Assembly: GCF_932526225.1 (NCBI RefSeq)
Contig: NC_064040.1
Location: 1,548,501 to 1,612,500, forward strand
Direction: 5' to 3'
DNA from: Nematostella vectensis
Taxonomy: Eukaryota; Cnidaria; Anthozoa; Actiniaria; Edwardsiidae
Length of the DNA: 64,000 bases
Below are positions 23,263 to 35,207 of this stretch, piece by piece. Under the pieces are notes generated by a model. The model worked only from the letters and a program-made list of their open reading frames with translations, ran no database searches and was not told the DNA's origin. Each line of letters begins with the position of its first letter. The stretch's first letter is position 1. The position numbers and the translations under genes were made by a program.

Positions 23263-23713
23263 ACCTTGGGGTGGACACAGGGCGCGCGTATCCCCCACCC
23301 CTCCCCCCGTCTTCAAACCCTGCTGGCCGCGCGCCTTGAGTCAATTAAAGAGTTGTTGTTACCTATAACTGAACGCATGATGTTTTTCCTCCAAATAGTC
23401 TATGATTGATGCAGACGTGATGCACGTTAATGGCACGTAGGCGATATCCGACCTCTAGTGGATAGATATAAGCTCCGCTGTTATTACACAATATATGTTG
23501 ATTTGCATGTCTCTCTACGCCCTTAACCTCATCGGATCACGAACATTTAATAGTCAAGGAGTAGTGAAGTATATTAATAATATATATTTAAGACACGAAA
23601 TTGAGTAGAAATAAATGACACTTTTGCTATTACCTTTTTGGCAAGAAATTTTAAAATCGAATTGCGTCCAAATGCAACGTTTACAAAAACGCTGTAATGC
23701 TGATGTTTCTGTT

Positions 23714-23969
23714 CAGGGGCGGATAAAGGGGGGTGGATTGGGTGGATATCCACCCCCCCCCCCCTTTATGAGTAAAAAAAGTCACTTTGTTTAAAGAAAA
23801 TAAATATCTAAGGTACTGTCCATGTGCCTGCTTTACTTTGCTGACTCGACAAATCCAATACAGCTCGAAGTATGTAAGATCTGTGTGACCTACCCAGAAC
23901 CACTGGATCAGTTATAAGCCGCCTATCCGGCCATCATCCACCCATTTTGAAATCCTGGATCCGCCCCTG
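23714..23969. mobile_element. MITE with CAGGGGCGGAT ends
   Basis: CAGGGGCGGATAAAGGGGGG on the left is mirrored by AATCCTGGATCCGCCCCTG on the right. No coding content. Confidence 0.6.
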
Positions 23970-24706
23970 CTGTTGTGTAAGCTTGGCAAAAATGCGCTTG
24001 AAAATTAAACGTCATTTTTAGCATGACTGCTGGAAACTTTTAATAAGCGAAATAAGTGAAAATCAGATTTCTCAGCATCTTAATTACATTGAATAACCCC
24101 TTAGCAAACAGCAGTTTGAAACAAAATGTCAAAATTGATTGTTTTCAATCTCATTGTGTTTCGTGGATGAATTGCTAATGTTAATGGAAGTAGAATAGGT
24201 TTCTAGATAGAAATATTAATTTCTTCAATATTTTTGTTAATTCACAGATTCCGGAAATTGTTTGCTGCTAGCCAAAAAAAAGAAATAACATGACAATCTG
24301 TCTTCATTAATCGAGTCGCCCTTTTTCATCGTTTTACAAACAGGTCAAAGAGCCACTTGAAACTCAATTAGAGTCGGAAATAAGTTTGTAGTTTACCAAT
24401 TTGTCACTGCCAGCTTGACGATTTTGATCATCACACAACCTTGTCCTGTGATCTCCCAGGCGCATAATGCAAGTGTTATATCAGACACATGGATCCATCA
24501 AAGAAGGGTAAACACTTACAGATAACGCATAGGCGGAGAAATTACTGATCTCGAAGATATAAAGTGTTACTTTAAAGCGACTCGACCTAACATTTTCATA
24601 GCGGTAAAGCTGTCATCTCATGTCTTATTTTTCTGACTTATTACCACGTGTTTAGGGGCCACGCCTGCTTTCTGTTGAGGTTGTGTAACATTTAAGAAAA
24701 TGATAT

Positions 24707-24853
24707 CAGGGGCGTAGCCAGGGGGGTGGCCTAGGCCCCCCCCTTTTAGCAGCCAAAAATACAGTAAATGTATGAGATCTAAAATAGGGGAGAAAATGCC
24801 TTGAAAGTCCCTTTTGGGCCCCCTCCTGTTAAAAATCCTGGCTACGCCGCTGG
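24707..24853. mobile_element. Nested MITE, GGCGTAGCCAGG family, copy 1
   Basis: The ends CAGGGGCGTAGCCAGG and CCTGGCTACGCCGCTGG form the TIR, with a G/C-rich interior (GGCCTAGGCC). ATAT flanks both ends, which may be the target duplication. The same family lies in reverse orientation at 32628-32758. Confidence 0.75.
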
Positions 24854-24878
24854 ATATACCAGGAATGCAGACACCACA

Positions 24879-25166
24879 TGCTTGCCTTGCCTTGCCTTGC
24901 CTTGCCTTGCCTTGCCTTGCCTTGCCTTGCCTTGCCTTGCCTTGCCTTGCCTTGCCTTGCCTTGCCTTGCCTTGCCTTGCCTTGCCTTGCCTTGCCTTGC
25001 CTTGCCTTGCCTTGCCTTGCCTTGCCTTGCCTTGCCTTGCCTTGCCTTGCCTTGCCTTGCCTTGCCTTGCCTTGCCTTGCCTTGCCTTGCCTTGCCTTGC
25101 CTTGCCTTGCCTTGCCTTGCCTTGCCTTGCCTTGCCTTGCCTTGCCTTGCCTTGCCTTGCCTTGCC
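24879..25166. repeat. (CCTTG)n pentanucleotide array, about 57 copies
   Basis: A perfect five-base repeat for ~288 bp. All frames stay open (ALPCL on +, RQGKA on -). These ORFs are not genes. Confidence 0.97.
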
Positions 25167-27352
25167 GTATAGGTATTTTAGAAAAAAATCGTAAATAAAG
25201 CGATTTTTCTCTGCCTTCGGGAAACAGAAATAGTGAGTTGAAATTTATGCAAAAACATAACATTAAAACTTGACTTGTAGAATTTCCTTAATCATTACTT
25301 TCTAGGATTTTATTTGTGCTCCTAACTATTCGAAAAGTATTAGAAATTATATTAGCAGACTAAAGAACAAGAGATCGCAATCTAGAATTATAAACGCGAA
25401 CATGGTTCAAGGCGAGAGAGCTCAATTTCGTCTACAAAACGGAATTGTATGTCAATTTGAACAAAAAAGACTCGTTTCTAAAAATCGTTTTTTTCCCTTT
25501 ATGTTTTCAGGAGGAGGCAATGTAAAATATGATCTCTGAATCTGGTATTCATCGAAAACTTCTAAGACATTCTTCCATTAACGAATAAAGGTTTAACATT
25601 GCCAGTTCTGGACTCAATTTTGCTTTGAGAATGTCCATTGTCTCGGACCTGTCAGAACATCATGTGAAGCACGCGTGAAATAAATCACGCTCGATTGTCC
25701 CCGATATCTCCCATTTTCTGTTTCAAGGTTTTGATTCGCGGCATGGTAAGCTGCGTATGGTAGAAGCTGTATGCCAATTGACTTTTCTTTAGAGAATTAC
25801 CATAAGTAAGAGATAAGCGAAATTTTAGAAGTCAATTTTGCAGTAATGTTTTGCATACATTTGAACCCGATATTTCTGTTTTCAAATGTAGCAAAAGACC
25901 GCTCTATTGACAATCCTGTAAAATACCTATTTGGTAAGGCAAGCATGTGGTGCCTAAATTCCTGGTATTTTTAATTTTCTAAGTGTTCGAAATGGCCTAG
26001 TAACACGAACTCTACAGAAAACAGGCGTGGCCCCCTAATCACTTGGTAATGAGTCAGATTGCAGAGATGGTTATCTTTTATCAAATTTCAATCTTTATGT
26101 TACTAACTGGGTACATTACACATGGGAAACAACTTGACGTTTCTCGGCATAAGCGATTTAAAAATGAGTGGTACCACTAGGAAAATGCTGGGTCGAGTCG
26201 CCTTGATGAAAATCATATTCCTCGTATAAGTTACATTAGTAAATTATGTGATCTCGTCAAATATGCGCGGTGTGGGTTGTTGTCAAGGGGTGCGTCCTTA
26301 CTGCCAAAATGAAAAACAGTATGGAGTGCTTGATCAACTTACGTAGGGTCGTCTTTAGGTTTGAATTTATTGGAGGATGTAATGATACGAAGCAGCTATT
26401 TGATGTAATCGCCAATGAATCAAATCCCACAACAAATGCTTGAAGTAAGAGAGAAAAAAAAGATGTAAGAAGTTTTATTGCCATGTCAATAGTGTCTTAC
26501 TCTTTTTAAAGAGTAACTAGAAATATCGTCAGCGAGGAGTCAAACTTTGAGACAATAATCTCAACACCTTTTTTGTTTCTCAGAAATTATTTTTCCTTAC
26601 ATTTAATGCTTGTTCATACAAATTTATCTGGTTTGAACAAAAAGTTATTAAACTCAGCGGGGTAAATAGAAGCGCGCTTATCTTGTGAAGTGTAACTCAG
26701 TCCGCTAATCGTTAACGCCTTGTAAAAGTTATTAACGCGAGGTTATTGCTAAACGACTTCATTTTCGATTGGTCTCCATCGTACATAATAACAAGGACAG
26801 TAAATTGTTTGAAACATTAAATTAATGAACCATAGCCGAGTTTATTCGCGAATATAAGCAGGAAGTAGGAGAAATCCTGAAGTGTTCTTCTAGAAATAGC
26901 TTTTTTTCTAAATGAACAGTTTGTTTTTGCTCTTTCCTTCTTTATTTGGTTTCTTTTTTTAGGCTTTCCGTTTGAGGCCATGGTTTATTATTTCCTCCCC
27001 ACCATCTGTTTGTGTGTAGTAGAAAAGCTATAGCACATTGGAATAAAAATCGCTTATAGAAATTTAGACACGTGCTTGAGCGGAAGTGAAGCACAAAAAA
27101 TACTAAAAACATCGGTTCCTTGTTAAACATCAAATTTTGAGAAGTAAAGTTCTATTTGGTGAAATACTAGTAGCATGTTGCTATGATACGCGCAAGATCC
27201 ACCAATCGAAACGATATCTAGCAATAAGGCGGAGACGATCTCGAGAAAGAGCGTTCTCCAATTAGATAATAAAACCCACGCCCGTTTCGTACTACCATTT
27301 TAGGATTGATGGCACAGCTGCTAAATGAGCGTGATTTTGCAAGAGATCCTGC

Positions 27353-27362
27353 TATAAAAAAG
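27353..27362 (+). promoter_or_regulatory. TATA box of peptide gene D
   Basis: TATAAAAAAG lies 73 bp before the ATG at 27426. Confidence 0.55.
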
Positions 27363-27425
27363 GCTGACCGTAGATTTGATCACAGACAAGAAGACAAGTG
27401 AGGCCGCGTTATTTCGCAAGCAAGA

Positions 27426-27536
27426 ATGACTTCCAAAACAACAATCGTCCTGACTCTGCTAGTGCTGTTAGCAGTGGCAGATCTATGCGTATCCTACAGC
27501 TGGGTTTCGAGTAGAGGGAAAAAAAGGAATTTATTG
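27426..27536 (+). CDS. Secreted peptide precursor D, exon 1
   Basis: The exon encodes 37 residues. The signal peptide (MTSKTTIVLTLLVLLAVADL then CVS) has a C-V-S cleavage site. The predicted peptide YSWVSSR is followed by GKKR (amidation and dibasic cleavage) and the spacer NLL. It ends in phase 0 at TTG|GTAAGT. The released peptide starts with Tyr, as in gene C. Its first exon has the same length as the corresponding part of C (37 codons), so C and D may be the closest pair. Function unknown. Confidence 0.65.
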
Positions 27537-30389
27537 GTAAGTCAGAAAACAGTTAAAGTTCGGCTTAAGATAAATATGATCTTCCGCGCCATTCGTGAGA
27601 CGATTCATTGCTATGGATGTATTAAACTCTATTTGGACTAAAAAGCGTTCATCAGGACTCTAGTATTATCGCAACTGATTTTAGTTTTTTTAGTTTTTTT
27701 ATACCGGGTGACATGTCGTTTTGATTAAATGCTTTTTTTCCATGTTGTTGAGGTCATTCTTGATCTTGAGGATAAACAAAGTACTAAAATATTTCAAGCA
27801 TAGCTTGAAACGTATGATTAAGCGTCCGTTTGCTTTTTATTGATAAAAAAATCGATAAGGTTTTAATTAAAAATTGGAGTTTATAATGGGCTTGTGAGTA
27901 CTTGATGGCGTACTCGTGGTCCTTCGAGCCGGACGTAAAGCTCTTTCTCGTATGACTTTAGTTATAACAGAAAAAAATATAAATATAATTCATCTAATAA
28001 AAGAGAAAACAAGGAAGACACATAGCTACAATGTGACCGTTTTGCGAGGGTTATAATTTGGCAGTTAAATACGAAGTAGCGTTTCGGAAAGACTAGATAC
28101 TTGTGGAAAAGATAGAAGTTGCTCTTGGATTATAACGAAGAAATATCTTACAAACTTTGCAAGTGATAGCGTCAAGACAATGATACAAACTATCGAGGTT
28201 AACAAGATTATATCACCAGATCACTAGTATCTTTTAGAGCATAAGGAAATAAAATAAAACACTGGTTTCTTGACATAAAAACACAAATATATAGCATATA
28301 ATTATGAACAAATGCTCAGCATATAATTTGTGCTTTTAATAAAGGGTAAATTTTGAGTGTAAGAAAAAGTAATTAGCTAGCGTCCTACCGGGCTGACTCA
28401 CGCACAGTGTGCGGGATAATAAGTCGCCGTGGGCTCAATCGTTTAAAGAGCCTCAGTCACGAAAAATTATATTAGCCTATATTAAGATCAACATTCCTAG
28501 TGTAGTTTGATGTCATAACATGATAAAAACTGTACTAAGTTTTCAGACGCGACGCATCTTGACCCAGGTACTTCATACTTCGATTATTATGTTGTAATTT
28601 TATTTGTCAAAAATACAATAATTAAGGGGGTAGGGCACTGGGGGCACACAAGTATAAGGAAATGACTTGTAGGGGCGTGGCTGTGCCCCTGATATTTTTC
28701 TATTCCAAGGCCTGTTTGGCACTGATTATTATTAACAACGTCCGATTTCCCTTACTTTTGCCAATTGAAATCCAATTCAACATTTTTTATAAGAACGTCT
28801 AGCATGAGATTTTACCAAATTTTTAAGCATGCAAAGAACATGAAAATGTCGAGACTCAGATATTTTAATTTTATCACCTCACACGGTTACCTCAAGGAGA
28901 GAGGGAATCACTCAAGTGAGATCGGTGATGAACGGGTGAAATAAAGGCTAGTCGGCGGCTCTCTCTCAATAACAGAAAGAGTAAAAGACAAGTGAGATCA
29001 GGTGATAAACGGGTGAAATAAAGGCTAGTCGGCGGCTCTCTCAATAACAGAACGAGTAAAAAACAAGTGAGATCAGGTGATGAACTTAAACTAGAAAGGA
29101 AAACACCAAGGGAAGTTGAGGGAAAAATCGAACCGATTGAAAATGGAAATGAATAAAATGAAAGCATGAGTTTCATATCTCATAAAACGCGCAGGTCTCA
29201 TTACAACCATAATGATTATGGTTAGAATGTCTTGAAAGCAAGAATTTCATAGGCACATATAGAGATATTTAAATTTTTTTGAGCAAAACCATGTTATTTA
29301 GTAAATGCTTATCCAGAAATAGAAATGCTTTTGGGAAGGAATCTAAGTTCATCAAAGAGTCTTGTATCATAACTTTGGTTAAAAAAAAGTCCCAACGATG
29401 AGCTACAAAAGACCCCGAGATGAGCTTCTATTGCTCTTGGGACAATTGTGAGTAAATATTGTTTAAATTTTTTTTTTAATAAATAACTTTGGTTATTATA
29501 TATTTGTTTGATTATCCTTTTGCTGTATTTTCGCTGCACCTGTAACCTGTTCATTGTCATCTCTAACCACGCTGCAGGCAAAATATGTATTTAACAAGGA
29601 ATTAGTTCAAGTGAAAATGCATTGTACAAAATAAGTGCAGCTTTTTAAATACGACGTTTGTAGATTTAACAGGTAAAAATAATTGTTTCGTTTATCAATA
29701 GTTAACGTTAATGAAAGGAGCGCATAAATAGGTTTTACTCATCAATTGAAGGCGAACAACTTCATCGCTTAATTATTTGTTCCCTCATTAAGGAGGCGAG
29801 GCTCTCAATTATTCAATCCATTTTCAAAAAAAGGCTTTCTTTTATTTGAAAGGAAACGCACCTGGTCCTTCCTGCTTTTTTTATATTTATTTTGTGAGAT
29901 TTGAAGTACTTGAATAGATATCATAAGAGCATTTCTCGGAAGCGCTAGATTTTATAAAACATGGTAAACTTTTAAATACAAGGGTAAAATGGAAAACAAT
30001 GATACCTTTTAAGGCTTACATTAGAAGAATACTACATAATTTTTTTTAAAAAGACGCCTATTGATATAGGGAGGATTAGATAATGTTCATCGTATAAGTG
30101 GATGGAAATTAGGGGATTTCAGTCCCCTTCCCTTTATTTTTGAATTTTCTTATCACTGCATGGAATGGAGGAAGCATTATAATAAAAAACTGTCCAGATA
30201 TTAGATATTTTCCAATAACATCTGACTGCACATTCCCCCTTGCTTAGCCTGGGTAACCAACAAATGATCGACAAATGATTGATCAACAAATGAGACAAAG
30301 CTACCTCCTCTATTTCTTCCCTGCATCAACGACTGGTAACACATCTATTTCTATTCACAGACTGGTAACACATCTCTTTCTATTCACAG
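27537..30389. other. Putative intron of gene D
   Basis: The interval is AT-rich with a GGGCACTGGGGGCAC repeat fragment (28625-28700) and a tandem repeat at 28916-29095 (GGTGAAATAAAGGCTAGTCG units). No other exon was recognised. Confidence 0.4.
28916..29095. repeat. ~73-bp tandem repeat, ~2.5 copies
   Basis: A unit with AAGTGAGATCAGGTGATGAA, CGGGTGAAATAAAGGCTAGT and CGGCGGCTCTCTCAATAACA recurs. Confidence 0.8.
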
Positions 30390-30491
30390 ATGCGAAAATG
30401 GTCCGAGTTATGCAAGCGGTCACCAGAACTGTGCGCCTTCTTGGACCCAGAATCCCAAAAACGCCCGCCTGAAAACCAGAACAGATTCTAA
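30390..30491 (+). CDS. Secreted peptide precursor D, exon 2 (cysteine tail)
   Basis: The acceptor CTCTTTCTATTCACAG opens a phase-0 frame of 33 codons and TAA. It begins MRKWSELCKRSPELCAFLDP, with a Cys-x6-Cys pair, and ends in a polar tail (QKRPPENQNRF). A poly(A) signal AATAAA at 30655-30660 with a GT-rich stretch after it closes the gene. Precursor D would be 70 residues. The acceptor region is duplicated: an identical TTTCTATTCACAG ends at 30360. Using that site gives a different, also open, 59-residue phase-0 tail with two cysteines. I prefer 30390 because its Cys spacing matches genes C and F. Confidence 0.5.
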   Translation: MRKWSELCKRSPELCAFLDPESQKRPPENQNRF

Positions 30492-30654
30492 AATAATCAA
30501 CTTATTCGACGGGAATCGAGCAGTATTGGACATATGACTATTTTGGTAAAATAAGCTAGAAATAATGAACACTGTTAAAGTACATAGATATTTTTTGTGT
30601 TATTGAAACCAATGCAATGCTCTGAAATGCGATGAAATCGGAAGAGCACAAGTA

Positions 30655-30660
30655 AATAAA
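30655..30660 (+). promoter_or_regulatory. poly(A) signal of peptide gene D
   Basis: AATAAA is followed by GTGTGCAAACG and a T-rich stretch, 164 bp after the stop at 30491. Confidence 0.5.
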
Positions 30661-30747
30661 GTGTGCAAACGTTACTTTTTGTGGAGTTCTTACAAACGGA
30701 ACAAATACCATGAGATAAATTTGTCTTAAAAGTGTGAGAAACTAATC

Positions 30748-30955
30748 ACCTCATCCCACGTGACCCATTGGCTCCCTCATCCCACGTGACCCATTGACCC
30801 CTACGTGACCCATTGACTCCCTCACCCCACGTGACCCATTGACTCCCTCATCCCACGTGACCCATTGACTCCCTCATCCCAAGTGACCCATTGACTCCCT
30901 CATCCCACGTGACCCATTGACTCCCACGTGACCTATTGACCCCTATCCCACGTGA
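30748..30955. repeat. ~26-bp minisatellite carrying CACGTG in most units
   Basis: CTCCCTCATCCCACGTGACC plus CATTGA is repeated about nine times. About seven units contain a perfect CACGTG E-box. It lies between genes D and E. Confidence 0.85.
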
Positions 30956-31123
30956 CCATAATAAGTCATAATTAGCCATCATGTTGCCCCGCTCGCCTTT
31001 TTCCTGTTCGTTCTCCCTGATGGATTATCGTGCTACGCCTTTGCACGCCTAGTTCTATTGTGAAAAAATAAGGAACTATACGCACACATAGCATGTTGTC
31101 TGCGCAAATAGCACAGACTACAC

Positions 31124-31350
31124 AAAAACTACACGCGCAAACGCGCAGACTACACGCAAACTACACGCGCAAACGCGCAGACTACACGCAAACTACACGC
31201 GCAGACTACACGCAAACTACACGCGCAAACGCGCAGACTACACGCAAACTACACGCGCAAACGCGCAGACTACACGCAAACTACACGCGCAAACGCGCAG
31301 ACTACACGCAAACTACACGCGCAAACGCGCAGACTACACGCAAACTACAG
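31124..31350. repeat. ~32-bp minisatellite (ACTACACGCGCAAACGCGCAG)
   Basis: The unit GCGCAGACTACACGCAAACT plus ACACGCGCAAAC recurs seven to eight times, once in a shortened form. The overlapping Arg/Thr-rich ORF is a repeat translation. Confidence 0.9.
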
Positions 31351-32627
31351 GCATTAGATCTACTTCTGATCTGCAATGTACTTATCCTGTAACCCGATTG
31401 GAAATCTAAAAAAAAAAAAAACGGAATTAAAGGACGTTTTGGTCAAAACAAAACAAACTTTGCTTATTATAAAGACTCCCAGGATAGGATGCTATATATT
31501 TTTTATTATTATATGAAAACTAAGACTGAAATAGTTTTCCCTATGCTGCTTAGCGATAAGCCCCCTTACCACGCATGCGCGCCAACACTAGGCACAGGCT
31601 TCCCGACCTCATCAGTGAAGAGTGGGAACGAGTTTGAGTAGACTTCGAGTACACTTTATAACGCTAGCTCTCAACTCTTAGATTCTAGCTCGGGGAAGAC
31701 CACTTTAAAGGTTTGTTTTATAAAGAAGATATCTATTCTTAATGGTCTAAAAGAGCCTAGGGCAGGCACTCGGGAGACCTGTGGTGATCTAAATCGATAG
31801 GGTCTGGGTCAGTTTTTCAAGGTGGCGGACAGTAAAATCATAGTAAACACGAATAACTGCGGATTTACATGGAATTTCTTGACGCTCAAATTGTTCTAAG
31901 AGAGGAAAGAAGCGAAAAGTGATAGAAGCGCACTCCTAGATATTGTATTTAATGTCCTAATAAGAAAGCGAGCGAGCATGAAAAACGACAGTTTTGAAAA
32001 CAAATTGTTCTATATCAGGAAGATGATGATGTGGAAATGATGATGATTGTGTTGGTGCTAGTGATGATAATCTTGACAATCATGGTAGCTCATAGATTAT
32101 TATTCGTGTGAATTTGTATGATGGTCTTATAAATCTAAGAGCTCCTGGCTGCACAAAGTCCCAGTGTCTTCACTGACAAGGTGGGGAAGCCTGGTACCGA
32201 GAGAGAATCACGTGATGAAAATAACACTCCTTCCTGGTAACAAGAAACCATTCAGAATGCTTTTTTATACGACACAAGTCGACGTGTAGATTGTGTAGAT
32301 TTTATATAAAAAAATAATCATTTCCCGTCAAAACCTCGACAGCATCAAATGTCTTTTTCCACCGATCTCTTCTCTTTTGGTTAATCCCACAGGTGGTCAG
32401 TCGTATGAATACTTTCGTTGATGTTGTTGTGTGCTTGTTTTCTTATCAGCTACTCGATAGAGTTCTTGTTTTCTTTTTAAGCAAAATCTTCTTGCGGCTT
32501 GGCAGAACCCTTCCATTTCTCGTTTAGCCTACAGTATAGATAGGGAGGAATTGTGAGCAAAATGAGCATTTTATTGCGTTAAAGATAAAAAACATGAAAG
32601 GCTAGAAAACGAACCTAACATACCAGC

Positions 32628-32758
32628 GGCGTAGCCAGGATTTTTAACAGGAGGGGGCCTAAAAAGGACTTTCAAGGCCTTTTTTTCTGTATTTTAGATA
32701 ATGTCTCATACATTTACTGGGGGGGGGGCCTAGGCCACCCCCCTGGCTACGCCCCTGC
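32628..32758. mobile_element. MITE, GGCGTAGCCAGG family, copy 2
   Basis: The ends CAGCGGCGTAGCCAGG and CCTGGCTACGCCCCTG enclose TTAACAGGAGGGGGCC and GGCCTAGGCC. It is the same element as 24707-24853 in the opposite orientation. Confidence 0.75.
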
Positions 32759-33008
32759 TTACGTTTAATATCGACGGATAAAATACTCTAGCGGATCTAG
32801 GGGTGAGGGTGGGGCTAAAGCCCTCTTTTTGGCTGGAAAAGTTTTATGTACAATCACCCTTAAACACCATTCTTGCTGTGCATTCTCTGATGAAACTGTC
32901 ATTGAGGGTCCTGCCCCAAATACGTTTCCTAGATAGACGACGAACGGTAACCGGAAGTTCAGCTTGTAAAGTGTGTAAGTATTGGCTTGAGCCTAATGGA
33001 AGTACCTT

Positions 33009-33136
33009 ATTACACTTAATTTTCTTGACACTTCAATTTCTCGCGAATTTCGCGATTTTAAAAGATTCGCAAAAAAAAGGGACGCGAAAATTAAATTTCG
33101 TGAAAATTAGGATGCGCGAAAATTAAGTGATTACAC
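33009..33136. mobile_element. Short AT-rich inverted-repeat element (CACTTAATTTTC ends)
   Basis: CACTTAATTTTC at 33013 is matched by GAAAATTAAGTG at 33118. The interior is rich in CGCGAA/TTCGCG. Related CGCGAAA blocks continue to about 33.5 kb. Confidence 0.5.
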
Positions 33137-33929
33137 AAGAAGCCTTTTGGGGAATATTGGCCGTTTAAAATGAGCTTTATGGAAACACCTTGTTTATTAG
33201 TGATGCTCCTATACATAGTACGGTAACCAAGTACGGTAAGAGGTTGAGTTGGACTTGTATTTATATACTTTTATAAAACTAAATTTAGCTCACTCATCTT
33301 TTTGTTACAAATTGTTTCAGTTTTGATGATTACAGCACATTCCACTTGTTTTGCTTGATTTTATTATCTTAAAATCGCGAAATTGCGAAAATAAAGCGAT
33401 CTGTTTTTTTTACAAAAATAGAAAAATCGCGAAAATAAAGTGTAGCGAAATATCGCCATCTCAAAATCGCGAAATTTTGACGTCGCGAAAATTAATGTAA
33501 TAATGTAACCTTTCTTTATCACGTGGGCTTACATAAGAAACTTGTGTTGCTCTAGCGTTCAAAACACAAATCGCCTTCTCTCGGTTGCAAAAATCAGCAA
33601 ACGAGCTCATGTTCTCTAACGGTTACTTTTGAAAAAAAAAACACGCTTTGTTTTACAGCCACATAGGCCTGGACTAGAACATGATTTTTTGGAAGTTTTC
33701 TTTGAAAGGCAACAAAAACGAATAACCATGTATTTCCAAACTTATGCCTTAGGACCAAAAACGGGACCAGCAGCGCCCCTGATACGCCAATATGTGCCAT
33801 GGCTGCAAACATGAATGAATTACATATTGAGTTTTAGTGTTTGTGATGTCCTTCATCAAATATTTCAATCAGAAGTCTTAAATCAGTTCTATTGTAAGGT
33901 TATATTGTTATTTATATTGGTGGAATGCT

Positions 33930-34365
33930 CCTGTATATTCATTGATGATGTTGTTTGCTAGTTTATTAATGAAATGCTCCTGTATATTCATTGATGATAT
34001 TGTTTGCTAGTATATTGATGAAATGCTCCTGTATATTCATTGATGATATTGTTTGCTAGTTTATAGATGAAATGCTCCTGTATATCCATTGATGATATTG
34101 TTTGCTAGTTTATAGATGAAATGCTCCTGTATATCCATTGATAATATTGTTTGCTAGTTTATAGATGAAATGCTCCTGTATATCCATTGATGATATTGTT
34201 TGCTAGTTTATAGATTAAATGCTCCTGTATATCCATTGATGATATTGTTTGCCAGTTTATAGATGAAATGCCCCTGTATATCCATTGATGATATTGTTTG
34301 CTAGTTTATCGATAAAATGCTCCTGTATATCCATTGATGATATTGTTTGCTAGTTTATTGTGGTC
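33930..34365. repeat. 49-bp minisatellite, about 9 copies
   Basis: The unit AAATGCTCCTGTATATCCAT, TGATGATATTGTTTGCTAGT, TTATAGATG is repeated with single-base changes. Confidence 0.92.
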
Positions 34366-35012
34366 AGCTGTATTGCCATTATGGTAAATTTTAAAAGATA
34401 AAACAGCCAAACATCAAGGATGATATTTGCTTTTAAAAGTGACTTAAATGTTATGTTTTCTAAAAATGTAAATCATCGGAAGACGAAAACGTGGTCGTTC
34501 TCTTGTTTCCTTCAATTTCTCGTCAATCGACTGTAGTTGGTGCTCCCAGCCATGACGTCACTTTTGAGGCTTCAAAGAGATTTCGCGAGTTGTTTCTGAA
34601 TTAAGTAATAGGAAATCTGAATTATTTTTTCAAGTTTAGATATCATGTTCGCAGACTAGTCAGAATGTGTATTCATGGAAATGAAAATTAAATCGAGCCA
34701 CTTGAAAAATACGGGCCTCACTTCATCTCAGCAATTCACGCTTCAAGACGCCACACAAGCAATTTGCTTTCGACAATTTTAAAACAAAGCCGATCCGATT
34801 AATTTTGCTACTCCTTTAGCCTTTCCCAAAAAATCTTAAAAACATTGTTCAACTGCATTATCACCACATTTGATATTGAGCGTCCTTGCACGTGGACTTT
34901 GGTACCAAACTGTAAATGTAACAGAATACATGTAACATAATTTCTATAAATTACTTGGGCGGTGTTGTGCATGGCACTCCGTGGCACGTGGCACCTTCCC
35001 TTTTTAGTTAAC

Positions 35013-35207
35013 TTATACTTTTTGTCTGTTTTTTGTTTTTGTTTTATATGGTTTCTGAAACCTTTGCAATAATTTATGTTGTTGACTCAATAAAGTTGAA
35101 AAAACTCTCAATTCAAATTTCAGTTTACAAATGCACACCACACCGCCATTATAAAAACGTACAATTTCACATGCTCCATGCAGGATTCGACAAAAGGACA
35201 AATTCGG
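35013..35207 (-). CDS. Candidate exon 2 of secreted peptide precursor E
   Basis: On the minus strand an ATTGCTTAG site opens a phase-0 frame of 64 codons and TAA. The first part reads PNLSFCRILHGACEIVRF, with a Cys-x6-Cys pair spaced as in genes C, D and F. The remainder is Lys/Gln-rich and AT-biased. Its polypyrimidine tract is weak. A competing minus-strand acceptor near 35.83 kb (CTCTCTCCATCCAG) gives only EADVSSACI. The assignment rests on phase, order and the cysteine spacing, and chance is a real possibility. Confidence 0.3.
   Translation of the reverse strand, partial: PNLSFCRILHGACEIVRFYNGGVVCICKLKFELRVFSTLLSQQHKLLQRFQKPYKTKTKNRQKV

Larger units (their letters stand above)
24577..26207. 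mobile_element. Long imperfect inverted repeat (foldback element), ~1.6 kb
   Basis: Blocks on the left (GCGACTCGACCTAACATTTT at 24577, TAGGGGCCACGCCTG at 24652, ATACCAGGAATGCAGACACC at 24856) recur inverted on the right: CAGGCGTGGCCCCCTA, CCTGGTAT preceded by GGCAAGCATGTGGTG, and a block complementary to GCGACTCGACCCAGCATTTT. The arms are ~270-310 bp. The left arm is interrupted by a MITE (24707-24853), and the (CCTTG)n array begins at the arm's inner edge. Confidence 0.6.

Noticed and set aside
24801-25263. ORFs on both strands with ALPCL or RQGKA repeats
   Set aside because: Pure (CCTTG)n translation.
31093-31392. Arg/Thr-rich 99-codon ORF
   Set aside because: Translation of the 32-bp minisatellite.
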